Positions 1-6,058 of a stretch of DNA of 7,605 bases are shown piece after piece. The notes beneath the pieces were generated by a model. That model saw only the letters and a list, made by a program, of their open reading frames with translations. It made no database searches and had not been told where the DNA came from. This DNA is from Synergistaceae bacterium (GTDB taxonomy: Bacteria; Synergistota; Synergistia; Synergistales; Aminobacteriaceae): positions 1-7,605 of the forward strand of contig JAFPWQ010000165.1 of NCBI GenBank assembly GCA_017394925.1, written 5' to 3'. Both the position numbers and the translations under genes were made by a program. Numbering within the stretch: the first letter of the stretch is position 1; each line of letters starts with the position of its first letter.

Positions 1-1
1 A

Positions 2-172
2 GGAGTGCCGGCTGAGGCACTCGGGATTATCATGGGCATTGATGCGATTCAGAATTTCATGCATCCTCCCGTGAATAGCTTTAGTGCAGTAGCTTCAACA
101 TTAACGGTAAGCGCACGTGAAAATATACTCGACACGGAAAAATTTTATGCAGAAACTGAGAATTTGCAGTGA
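2..172 (+). CDS. Dicarboxylate/amino-acid:cation symporter, C-terminal end (partial)
   Basis: The 5' part lies outside the window; the frame is open from base 2 to a TGA at 170-172, giving 56 residues. It begins GVPAEALGIIMGIDAIQNF and runs through PPVNSF to a charged tail ending in ENLQ. The GVPAEALG...GID stretch matches the last conserved membrane region of the DAACS (GltP/DctA-like) family, which imports glutamate, aspartate or C4-dicarboxylates with H+ or Na+ through the inner membrane. In most members the residues after GVD read close to D-x-x-R-T-x-x-N; here they are Q-N-F-M-H-P-P-V-N, so the Arg/Thr region is altered and the substrate may differ. The only downstream neighbours in the same direction are two decayed relatives of this same 3' end, then the alcohol dehydrogenase gene. 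Family assignment from a fragment is good but not certain; the substrate cannot be named. Confidence 0.7.
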   Translation, partial: GVPAEALGIIMGIDAIQNFMHPPVNSFSAVASTLTVSARENILDTEKFYAETENLQ

Positions 173-196
173 AACGGGATTTAATGTGCTATTACT

Positions 197-320
197 CAGA
201 ATTTCATGCACCCTCCCGTGAATAGCTTTAGTGCAGTAGCGTTGACATTAACGGTAAACTCACGCGAGAAGATACTCGATACAGAAAAATTTTTACGCTG
301 AGACTGATAATGTGCAGTAA
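197..320 (+). pseudogene. Remnant of a second symporter gene (last ~40 codons, frameshifted)
   Basis: Bases from 197 repeat those from 50 (start of QNFMHPPVNSF) at an offset of 147. The first ~43 bases differ at only one position; the rest are more diverged. Reading 197 onward gives QNFMHPPVNSFSAVALTLTV, then SREKILDTEKF. One extra T in the T run near 287-292 then shifts the frame to an early TGA. Skipping that T restores YAETDNVQ and a TAA at 318-320, parallel to the YAETENLQ-TGA end of the first copy. About half of the differences are synonymous third-position changes, so this copy probably diverged as a working gene before it was cut down. There is no start codon or ribosome site for it, and the preceding gene stops at 172, so it is very unlikely to be translated. 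Confidence 0.75.
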
Positions 321-365
321 AACAGTATTAAATGCAATATCATCCGGCAACAATAAACACAAAGA

Positions 366-398
366 GAAAAATTTATGTGAGCTGATAATTTGCAGTAA
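366..398 (+). pseudogene. Third remnant: start region fused to the last codons of a symporter gene
   Basis: A third copy of the symporter end is visible as GCTGATAATTTGCAGTAA (381-398), matching the -DN-Q-stop end of copies one and two. Just upstream, 353-376 carries a leader (AAACACAAAGAGAAAAATTT then ATG) that resembles the ribosome-site leader of the downstream alcohol dehydrogenase. The piece therefore reads as a leader and start codon joined directly to the last few codons of a symporter gene, with the body missing; the ATG is followed at once by TGA. The joint lies at a short similarity, since GAAAAATTTATG is close to GAAAAATTTTATG of the intact tail, which would suit a deletion by short homology. 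That mechanism is inference. Confidence 0.5.
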
Positions 399-444
399 AG
401 GCAGATTTAATGTGTTATCATTCGGCAATCACAAACATAAACAC

Positions 445-452
445 AAAGGAGA
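445..452 (+). promoter_or_regulatory. Ribosome binding site of the alcohol dehydrogenase gene
   Basis: AAAGGAGA lies about 10 bases before the ATG at 462 and fixes that start. The surrounding leader resembles 353-376, where the corresponding site has decayed to AAAGAGA and leads into ATG-TGA. Confidence 0.75.
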
Positions 453-461
453 AATTCAAAT

Positions 462-1628
462 ATGTTAGGCGAATTCACATATTCAAATCCTACGCGCTTA
501 CATTTCGGAAAGAATGCGTTAGCCTCACTTAAAGATGAACTTGCGAATTACGGAAAAAATATTATGCTCACATACGGCGGAGGTTCAATCAAAAAAAGCG
601 GACTTTATGATGAAATAATTTCGATTCTTAAAGACTGCGGAAAGAACGTAACCGAATTGCCCGGCGTAATGTCAAACCCGACAATCGAAAAGTTATACGA
701 GGGTGCAAAGCTCGCAAGAGAGAATAACGTTGATTTGATTCTTGCTGTTGGGGGCGGCTCAGTGTGCGATTACTCGAAGGCAGTATCAGTATCAGCATAT
801 TATGACGGCGACCCTTGGGACAAATATTTTCTCAGAATGGAAGAACCTGAATGCAAAATCATTCCTGTTGGATGTGTCTTAACGATGGTCGGAACAGGAA
901 GCGAAATGAACGGCGGAAGTGTCATCACGAATCATGCGCAGAAATTAAAGATCGGCCATGTATTTGGAGATAACGTGTTCCCGAAGTTTTCGATTCTGAA
1001 TCCCGAATACACATTCACAGTACCTCAGTATCAAATGGTCGCAGGGTTCTTTGATATTATGTGCCACATTCTGGAACAGTATCTTTCAGGTGATGACGAC
1101 AACACATCAGATTACATTGCGGAAGGTCTCATGAAGTCCCTCGTGAACAGTTCAAGAATTGCCGTGAAGAATCCTCATGACTATGAAGCACGAAGCAATA
1201 TCATGTGGACGGCGACATGGGCATTGAACACGTTAATTGCGAAGGGGAAAACAACGGACTGGATGGTGCACATGATCGGTCAGTCAGTCGGAGCATATAC
1301 GAATGCAACTCACGGTATGACACTTTCAGCCGTATCTCTCGCATATTACCGTACAATCATGAACGCAGGCTTAAAGAGATTCGCGCGTTTTGCAGTTAAT
1401 GTATGGGGAATCAATCCAGAAGGCAAAAGTGATTCACAGTTAGCGGACGAAGGACTGAAGGCTCTTGAATCATGGATGCGTGAGATCGGAGTCGTCATGA
1501 GTCTTAAAGAACTAGGCGTAACTGAAGATATGTTCGAGGGAATCGCAAAGGGAACATTCATTCTTGAGGGCGGCTATAAAGTTCTGACGCATGATGAAGT
1601 GATTGATATTCTGAAGAGGAGCATGTAA
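462..1628 (+). CDS. Iron-containing alcohol dehydrogenase, BDH/YqhD-like
   Basis: A full-length (388 residue) group III, metal-dependent alcohol dehydrogenase of the butanol dehydrogenase/YqhD type. It reduces aldehydes to alcohols, or the reverse, with NAD(P)H in the cytoplasm. The N-terminal nucleotide-binding half shows TYGGGSIKKSG (37-47) and GGGSVCDYSKA (97-107), followed by GTGSEMN (144-150). The metal ligands of the family are all present: D198 and H202 in FFDIMCH, H270 in DWMVH, and H284 in NATHGM, with spacing like YqhD D194/H198/H267/H281. The start is supported by AAAGGAGA. A flavodoxin gene starts two bases after the stop, so the two form an operon. Likely roles are disposal of reducing equivalents in fermentation or aldehyde detoxification; substrate and NADH/NADPH preference cannot be read reliably. 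Confidence 0.93.
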   Translation: MLGEFTYSNPTRLHFGKNALASLKDELANYGKNIMLTYGGGSIKKSGLYDEIISILKDCGKNVTELPGVMSNPTIEKLYEGAKLARENNVDLILAVGGGSVCDYSKAVSVSAYYDGDPWDKYFLRMEEPECKIIPVGCVLTMVGTGSEMNGGSVITNHAQKLKIGHVFGDNVFPKFSILNPEYTFTVPQYQMVAGFFDIMCHILEQYLSGDDDNTSDYIAEGLMKSLVNSSRIAVKNPHDYEARSNIMWTATWALNTLIAKGKTTDWMVHMIGQSVGAYTNATHGMTLSAVSLAYYRTIMNAGLKRFARFAVNVWGINPEGKSDSQLADEGLKALESWMREIGVVMSLKELGVTEDMFEGIAKGTFILEGGYKVLTHDEVIDILKRSM

Positions 1629-1630
1629 TC

Positions 1631-2110
1631 ATGAGCAATAAATTAGTCGCATATTTTTCTGCGAGCGGTGTAACCGGGAGTGTAGCGAAGAAATTAGCAG
1701 AGGCAGTTAATGCTGACATCTACGAAATTAAACCCAAAGTGCCGTATACGAACGCGGATTTGAACTGGAACGATTCGAGCTCACGAAGCAGTATTGAGAT
1801 GCGCGATAAGTCCTCACGTCCTGAACTTGCAGACAGGAACGCAAAGATTGATGGCCATGATGTGATATTCATAGGCTTCCCGATATGGTGGTATGTTGCA
1901 CCGACAATCATAAATACGTTCCTTGAAGCATATGATTTTTCTGGTAAGACGATAATATTATTCGCGACGTCAGGGGGATCAGGATTCGGGAAAGCAGTTG
2001 AAGGGTTACAGGTCAGCGCACCGAATGCAAGTATACGTGAAGGGAAAGTATTCAATCGCAGAGTTACGACTGAAGAGTTAAAGAAATGGGCAGATAGTTT
2101 AAGCGTGTAA
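1631..2110 (+). CDS. Flavodoxin (Flavodoxin_4 type)
   Basis: A 159-residue single-domain cytoplasmic flavodoxin that should bind FMN and carry electrons. The phosphate-binding loop is SASGVTG (10-16, with S10, S12 and T15), after the first beta strand KLVAYF. FPIWWYVAPTIINTFLE (83-99) and DFSGKTIILF followed by ATSGGSG (102-118) are characteristic of the Flavodoxin_4 group, which is shorter and more divergent than classical flavodoxins and is often annotated as NAD(P)H-dependent oxidoreductase or general flavodoxin. There is no signal peptide or membrane segment. The gene starts two bases after the dehydrogenase stop, with GAGGAG (1616-1621) inside the end of that gene as ribosome site, so the two are co-transcribed and probably translationally coupled. 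A shared redox role with the dehydrogenase is inferred from position only. Confidence 0.9.
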   Translation: MSNKLVAYFSASGVTGSVAKKLAEAVNADIYEIKPKVPYTNADLNWNDSSSRSSIEMRDKSSRPELADRNAKIDGHDVIFIGFPIWWYVAPTIINTFLEAYDFSGKTIILFATSGGSGFGKAVEGLQVSAPNASIREGKVFNRRVTTEELKKWADSLSV

Positions 2111-2123
2111 GAATATAAATTGC

Positions 2124-2155
2124 ATCTCCCTTGTGTAAAAGCAGGGGAGATTTTT
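2124..2155 (+). terminator. Rho-independent terminator after the flavodoxin gene
   Basis: ATCTCCCTTG (2124-2133) pairs with CAGGGGAGAT (2142-2151) in a 10-bp stem containing one G-U pair, around an 8-base loop, followed by a short T run to 2155. It begins 13 bases after the flavodoxin stop and ends only 12 bases before the ribosome site of the next gene. Confidence 0.85.
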
Positions 2156-2183
2156 GTGAGCTTTTTTGAGGAAGTGCTGTATC

Positions 2184-2606
2184 ATGAAAAAATATATTAT
2201 TCCATACGTAAATATGCTTTTGGGACAGGTTCTTGTACTCACTCCTTCATTCCTGTTTTCTGTATGCTATTCAGGCTCATACATGGATTGCTGGAGTGCA
2301 GGATTCTTCATAATGATTATGGGAATATCAGTTGAAATGCTTTCATTGTATGCTTTGTATTGCCCTTATTCGTGCGTGTTTAATTTCCTGTCCTCACTTG
2401 CCGCTTTAATGAGTATACTTGTTCCCTATAGAGTAATTGCAGTAAGAACATTCAGATTATGCGATGATGCCTCACATGCATGTCGCACTTCAACAATGCC
2501 TGCCGTGATAGTAATTGCCTCGCTGATAATCATTCTGAACATTGCAGATATATTTATACGCTGTAAAGCTAGATTTCGGAACTCACATTTACATTCACGC
2601 TCTTAA
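2184..2606 (+). CDS. DUF4418 family four-helix membrane protein
   Basis: A 140-residue integral membrane protein of unknown function that I recognise as DUF4418-like. Four hydrophobic helices lie at about 5-28, 38-60, 64-88 and 104-126, starting MKKYIIPYVNMLLG. Two cysteine pairs, C28/C36 (VCYSGSYMDCW) and C93/C100 (LCDDASHACRTSTMP), fall in loops after helices 1 and 3 and so on the same membrane face; this pattern and the RTTTLP-like motif are family hallmarks. The ATG at 2184 is chosen because GAGGAAG (2168-2174) lies 9 bases before it; an in-frame TTG at 2166 lies upstream of that site and is less likely. The last 38 bases overlap the end of nikR on the other strand. No promoter fits between the preceding terminator and the start, so expression may come from read-through. 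In other genomes such genes can sit by ABC transporters; none is seen here. Confidence 0.75.
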   Translation: MKKYIIPYVNMLLGQVLVLTPSFLFSVCYSGSYMDCWSAGFFIMIMGISVEMLSLYALYCPYSCVFNFLSSLAALMSILVPYRVIAVRTFRLCDDASHACRTSTMPAVIVIASLIIILNIADIFIRCKARFRNSHLHSRS

Positions 2607-2991
2607 TTCCGCGAATATTTTTCAGAGCCTCCGTGAATATCTGAATCTGATTCGAGAGGCCCTTTGTGATTATGCATTCAAGACATGTCTCATGATTAAT
2701 ATGCACGTGTGTAGAGCAGATAATCACATCACCGTTATCATGCTGTGCAAGTGTGAGCTTTCTCGTGAGTTCAGGCAGATGATGATCATACACAATCGTA
2801 ATTGTCGCAAAAATTTCCCCGTTACTGCACTTCCAGCGTTCACCTGCAATGTATTCACGCATAAGAAATCTCACGGCTTCGGATCTGTTATCGCGTTCAT
2901 CGGAGTAATAGCATTTCTCGAATTCGCACAGTAATTTTTCGGGAACGGTTATGCTGAATCGAATCAGCCTGTCTTTATCGTCAGGAGGCAT
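2569..2991 (-). CDS. nikR: Nickel-responsive transcriptional regulator NikR
   Basis: A 140-residue cytoplasmic repressor of nickel uptake genes. Residues 9-50 (LIRFSITVPEKLL through SEAVRFLMREYI) form the ribbon-helix-helix DNA-binding domain. Residues ~58-138 are the ACT-like nickel-sensing domain. All four high-affinity nickel ligands appear with the family spacing: H84, then H95 and H97 in STHVHINH, and C103 in ETCLE, equivalent to H76, H87, H89 and C95 of the E. coli protein. The ATG follows the TAA of the upstream membrane protein gene with no gap, and I see no real Shine-Dalgarno site before it, so translation probably depends on coupling. No nickel transporter, urease or hydrogenase gene is in the window. 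A canonical GTATGA-N16-TCATAC operator was not found. Confidence 0.92.
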   Translation of the reverse strand: MPPDDKDRLIRFSITVPEKLLCEFEKCYYSDERDNRSEAVRFLMREYIAGERWKCSNGEIFATITIVYDHHLPELTRKLTLAQHDNGDVIICSTHVHINHETCLECIITKGLSNQIQIFTEALKNIRGIKSVNVNVSSEI

Positions 2992-3435
2992 TTATTTATT
3001 CGTGTCTTCAGTGTCTACTATCTGAGCCTCTATCACTTCATGCATATCTCTCTCTGTTCTCTCAGTTCTGCCTGCTCCTGATGATGAAGATGAAGATGAT
3101 GATGAAAAATGCGATTTATATGCGTTTTCGGGTATTTCCTTGCCGGTGAAATACTTGAAGCAGTATCTTCCGCCTGCACCGAAAAGTGCCGCAAGAAGTC
3201 CCCAGCCTAATATCCCGAACAGGAACGAAGGCAGTACGAACAGAACGAAATATATTATGCTGAAGATTAATCCGCCTGTGCAGATGAACATCGGAGAGAA
3301 TACAAGCAATAATATCCCGCGTTCTTTTGCGTCAGACTGATTCCAGAGCTTTAAAAAGTAATCCAGCCCTGATATATATAACGAAGGCCGGAGAAATTTC
3401 ATTAAGTATTCTTTGATTCTCATTAGCCAGAACAA
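2992..3435 (-). CDS. Unrecognised membrane protein with a serine run, upstream of nikR
   Basis: I do not recognise the family. The 147 residues show a short amphipathic N-terminus, a continuous hydrophobic, glycine-rich stretch at about 40-89 that could hold two membrane helices (VLPSFLFGILGWGLLAALFG), a basic boundary (GGRYCFKYFTGKE), then a polar tail with nine consecutive serines (111-119) and an acidic, low-complexity end (AQIVDTEDTNK). The tail is probably cytoplasmic. The start is uncertain: GAGGTGAT (3448-3441) lies well placed before a TTG at 3435 that is in frame, while an ATG at 3439 is equally close but in another frame; the next in-frame ATG (3423) is far from the site. The gene abuts nikR and is most likely in one operon with it. 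A nickel-related function would be a guess from position. Confidence 0.6.
   Translation of the reverse strand: MFWLMRIKEYLMKFLRPSLYISGLDYFLKLWNQSDAKERGILLLVFSPMFICTGGLIFSIIYFVLFVLPSFLFGILGWGLLAALFGAGGRYCFKYFTGKEIPENAYKSHFSSSSSSSSSGAGRTERTERDMHEVIEAQIVDTEDTNK
3079..3105 (-). repeat. Trinucleotide (TCA/TCT) run coding nine serines
   Basis: Nine consecutive serine codons, seven TCA and two TCT, form an imperfect microsatellite in the tail of the membrane protein gene. Changes by whole units would lengthen or shorten the serine linker without breaking the frame. Confidence 0.8.
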
Positions 3436-3461
3436 ACATTATCACCTCAGAAAAATTTTTG

Positions 3462-3477
3462 TGATTTAATTATATCA
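3462..3477 (-). promoter_or_regulatory. -10 element with overlapping dyad, upstream of the nikR operon
   Basis: On the minus strand a perfect TATAAT spans 3474-3469, about 26 bases upstream of the ribosome site. The matching -35 position falls in the T tract of the preceding terminator and is poor. The -10 is the centre of a 16-base dyad, TGATTTAATTATATCA, symmetric at 14 of 16 positions; a repressor bound there would block the promoter. Whether NikR or another regulator uses it cannot be told. Confidence 0.45.
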
Positions 3478-3487
3478 ACATGAACGC

Positions 3488-3527
3488 AAAAAAAAATTCC
3501 CTCCCCGCATTTAACGCTGAAAGGGAA
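3488..3527 (-). terminator. Rho-independent terminator after the GH57/DUF3536 gene
   Basis: On the minus strand TTCCCTTTC (3527-3519) pairs with the G-rich arm ending AGGGAA (3506-3497) in about nine pairs, two of them G-U, followed by nine T (3496-3488). It begins 15 bases after the stop of the large gene. Confidence 0.85.
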
Positions 3528-3541
3528 AAAGTTTTATTTGC

Positions 3542-5968
3542 TCATCGGCTCATCTTGTTTAATATCTCATCTGAAAATCTCAATGACCTTCCCAGTTCAT
3601 GAAGTGCATTGCTCAGTCTCTCAGGCTCATATTTCAGATTGGGGCCGTTCTTCTTTAAGAGTTCATAATATAGATTCTGCGATTCGTAAAGGCTGAGATG
3701 CCATTCAAATTTTTCTGAGAATAATTTAATCAGTTCGTTCAAATCTTCAAGTGATTCGAGATTCAAACCCGTCATGCAAAGTTCAGCAAGAATTTCGTTA
3801 ATGCAGTCCGAAAATGCAAATCTGATTCTTTCTTCATCGGGCTTAACCTGCCAGAACGCTGCAAAATCAAACGCACGTCTTATCCCTGCCACATCATGAT
3901 AGCTGCTCTCAAGTCTGCGTATAATCTCGCTCGTCAGTGTGAACTCTGCTGCTGTTATCATGATTGCCGGCGGCTTTGCATTCAGGAGAGTCAAATATTC
4001 GAGAAGGTTATCGTAATTCTGGACAATACCCTTCATTGATGATTCAAGTTTATCGACATCCTGACGCAGTAGTTCAGATATGATTCTGTGTCTCGCATCC
4101 GAAGGAATATTAGTGAGCGTGAACTGGTTATATCCGAATTTCCCGAATAATAGAGATTCTTTGTTCTCATCATTGAAGAGTGCCTGAAGACTTTTCACTT
4201 CATCGAACGTGAGCGCATTATCAGGGTTATCATCTTCAGCTATTCCGCACGCAATTGATGTTCCGCCGTTATGATTCATCGCGAAAATATAATCTCCTTC
4301 TTCAAGCGTTATACTTGAGCGTACATGAACTTTTCCTGCCGAGAATGAAGTCGAATCATTATCGCCGAGTTTTAACGCATCACCGTACATGTCCCAGCAG
4401 CCTTCGGAAAAACTTTGCTTGAAGTCATTCAACAGTGAGGCAATACCATAATATGCGGCCATCTGTAACCTGTCTGCTCTTCCCTGTTTTGCGCGTAACT
4501 CGTAAATCTTTGCGCCGTCCTGTAACTCAGGGACATTACTGGGAGCTTCAGCAAGTAATTTCAGATATGCAGGCTCTAAGTCCTCGTTGAACAACATTTT
4601 TGCGAGGTCAATTGCTCTTGCCGCATAACGCATAATCTGTACGGGTTCAATTCTGGAAATTTCATCGAAGAACCATCCGCATGACGTGAACATCAAAAGC
4701 GAATTTCTTTCCATTTCCATTAATGACAACGCGCGCACTTTTTCTTCGTCATTGAGTTCATGTTTAGCATTATTCGTGAGAAATTCATTTACGCTTTCAA
4801 TGCTTCTGTCGAGAATTACATCTATATATTTGTCTCTTGCACTCCATGCGTCATTGAAGAGACCTGCTGCTCCCTTTTCACTTTCAAATAGATCTGCGAG
4901 CTTATCTCTGAGGAAATTCATTGCAACTCTGAGAGGCTTCCTCCATTTGTGATGACAGTTAGGTGTGCCTGCACCGCATGAGCAATCACTTCGCCATCGT
5001 TCGACACCATGCGCACAGCTCCACGAAGAATTTTCGATTATCTTCACTTCACGCTCAGGGGGATAAAACGCGAGGTATTCACCGTAAACAGTAAGCTGGG
5101 CATCAGCAGAACGGTCTATGCAGTCAAGACAATATGCTAAGGCCATGTCTCCGTGCTTGTGATGATGTCCGTATGATTCGCCGTCAGTGGCAACGTTGCA
5201 TAACACCGGCTGACCGTGATTCGGATTCGAGTTGATTAATTCACGCGCAAAAACTCCGCCGTCATTGAGTAAATTATCGAACGCAATTCTCTGTGATAAT
5301 CCAGCGTCATAAAAGAATATTGCAATGCTTCTTCCTGAAGGCAGATTGCAAACGTAAGAACATCTTGTGTCAATTCTTGCGCCGCTCACGTCCTGCCATC
5401 CTCCATAACCGAATGTACGCGCTGACTGAGCCTGCCACGGTGATAAAACTGTGAATAATATTCCGTTCTCTGCTAAGACTTCAAGACTTTCCGTATCAAC
5501 TGCACATTCAGCGAGCCACATTCCTTCAGGCATTCGCTTAAAGCGTTTCATGAAGTCTGCTATTCCCCATTTGACCTGAGTCTCTTTGTCGCGCCTTGAA
5601 GCTAACGGCATGATGATGTGATTGTAGACCTGTGCCATTGCCGGACCATGACCTGAGAATCTTTTGCGGCCTTTAATATCTGCTTCGAGTATTGCCTCGT
5701 AACATAACGGGTCTTTTTCTTCCAGCCATGTTAAAAGTGTCGGGCCTATATTGAAACTCATTCGTGAATAATTGTTGCAGATCTTTTTGATGTAACCTTC
5801 TTCATTGAGGATTCTTGATGCGGCGTTACGGCTGTAACATTCCGATGATATTCTTGCGTTCCAGTCATGCCATGGGGCAGCACTCTCCTGAATCTCTACG
5901 GTCTCAAGCCATGGATTTTCTCGCGGAGGCTGATAAAAATGTCCGTGAACACATACATAGCGCGGCAA
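3542..5968 (-). CDS. GH57-like glycoside hydrolase with DUF3536 C-terminal domain
   Basis: A large cytoplasmic protein, 808 residues from the chosen start, of the GH57 alpha-amylase/mannosidase superfamily in the DUF3536 subgroup. Numbered from the chosen start: VHGHFYQPPREN (7-18) is the first GH57 motif; SGHGPAMAQVYNH (105-117) the second; GMWLAECAVD (149-158) carries the likely nucleophile E154; and ATDGESYGHHHKHG (260-273) carries the likely acid/base D262. A cysteine/histidine-rich patch (SSWSCAHGVERWRSDCSCG, then NCHHKW) follows, then a long helical C-terminal half. Family members typically act on alpha-glucans, but the substrate of this subgroup is not established. The start is placed at TTG 5968 because AAGGAG (5983-5978) lies 9 bases before it and the protein then begins M-P-R-Y-V-C-V-H-G like its relatives. 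An ATG at 6001 adds 11 residues, has no ribosome site and falls almost on the predicted transcription start. It has its own promoter and terminator. Confidence 0.9.
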   Translation of the reverse strand: MPRYVCVHGHFYQPPRENPWLETVEIQESAAPWHDWNARISSECYSRNAASRILNEEGYIKKICNNYSRMSFNIGPTLLTWLEEKDPLCYEAILEADIKGRKRFSGHGPAMAQVYNHIIMPLASRRDKETQVKWGIADFMKRFKRMPEGMWLAECAVDTESLEVLAENGILFTVLSPWQAQSARTFGYGGWQDVSGARIDTRCSYVCNLPSGRSIAIFFYDAGLSQRIAFDNLLNDGGVFARELINSNPNHGQPVLCNVATDGESYGHHHKHGDMALAYCLDCIDRSADAQLTVYGEYLAFYPPEREVKIIENSSWSCAHGVERWRSDCSCGAGTPNCHHKWRKPLRVAMNFLRDKLADLFESEKGAAGLFNDAWSARDKYIDVILDRSIESVNEFLTNNAKHELNDEEKVRALSLMEMERNSLLMFTSCGWFFDEISRIEPVQIMRYAARAIDLAKMLFNEDLEPAYLKLLAEAPSNVPELQDGAKIYELRAKQGRADRLQMAAYYGIASLLNDFKQSFSEGCWDMYGDALKLGDNDSTSFSAGKVHVRSSITLEEGDYIFAMNHNGGTSIACGIAEDDNPDNALTFDEVKSLQALFNDENKESLLFGKFGYNQFTLTNIPSDARHRIISELLRQDVDKLESSMKGIVQNYDNLLEYLTLLNAKPPAIMITAAEFTLTSEIIRRLESSYHDVAGIRRAFDFAAFWQVKPDEERIRFAFSDCINEILAELCMTGLNLESLEDLNELIKLFSEKFEWHLSLYESQNLYYELLKKNGPNLKYEPERLSNALHELGRSLRFSDEILNKMSR

Positions 5969-5977
5969 GTTAAACAT

Positions 5978-5985
5978 CTCCTTCC
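5978..5985 (-). promoter_or_regulatory. Ribosome site deciding a TTG start for the GH57 gene
   Basis: GGAAGGAG on the minus strand ends 9 bases before TTG 5968 and directly abuts the ATG at 5977, too close to serve that one. It lies inside the reading frame if the ATG at 6001 were used, which argues against that start. Confidence 0.65.
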
Positions 5986-6009
5986 GTGAAATAAATTTCA
6001 TTGCAGTTA

Positions 6010-6038
6010 ATTATACTCAGACTGAAAAATTATGTCCT
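6010..6038 (-). promoter_or_regulatory. Promoter of the GH57 gene
   Basis: Minus strand: AGGACA (6038-6033, four of six -35 consensus positions), a 17-base spacer and a perfect TATAAT (6015-6010). Transcription would start near 6003, giving a leader of about 35 bases to TTG 5968. It is back-to-back with the promoter of the next gene, the two -35 elements being about 20 bases apart. Confidence 0.65.
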
Positions 6039-6058
6039 GTAATTGCACATATTGCCCC

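Larger units (their letters stand above)
50..440 (+). repeat. Degenerate triplicate of symporter 3' end plus 3' flank
   Basis: Three related segments end in the same order: last codons, stop, then a conserved 3' flank. The flanks read GGGATTTAATGTGCTATTA (175-193), a weaker CAGTATTAAATGCAATATCA (322-341) and GCAGATTTAATGTGTTATCA (401-420). The stop codons lie at 170, 318 and 396. The second and third copies also share a leader-like stretch, CGGCAACAATAAACACAAAG (345-364) against CGGCAATCACAAACATAAAC (423-442). The 289 bases between the intact stop and the dehydrogenase start hold only these remnants. I see no convincing terminator or promoter here; the best -35/-10 pairs, such as TTGCAG at 390 with TGTTAT at 413, are weak. 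Confidence 0.7.

Noticed and set aside
3..22. Perfect 7-base inverted repeat GAGTGCC/GGCACTC
   Set aside because: It lies within the conserved symporter coding segment GVPAEAL and has no T tract, so it is probably a by-product of codon choice.
228..428. Minus-strand open frame of 66 codons
   Set aside because: It runs antisense through the symporter remnants, has no ribosome site and resembles no protein.
50..440. CRISPR-like or regulatory direct repeats ahead of the dehydrogenase
   Set aside because: The repeats are few, of unequal spacing and diverged at third codon positions, and they translate to the same symporter C-terminus, so they are gene remnants.
2261..2283. GTATGC...TCATAC, a possible NikR operator
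   Set aside because: The half-sites are 9 bases apart instead of the 16 of the known operator and lie inside the DUF4418 coding region.
2120..2335. Plus-strand open frame of 71 codons overlapping the terminator and the DUF4418 gene
   Set aside because: It starts in the terminator stem, and the other frame gives a recognisable family with a good ribosome site.
2542..2934. Plus-strand open frame of 130 codons
   Set aside because: It is the antisense shadow of nikR, whose nickel ligands and DNA-binding domain clearly mark the minus strand as coding.
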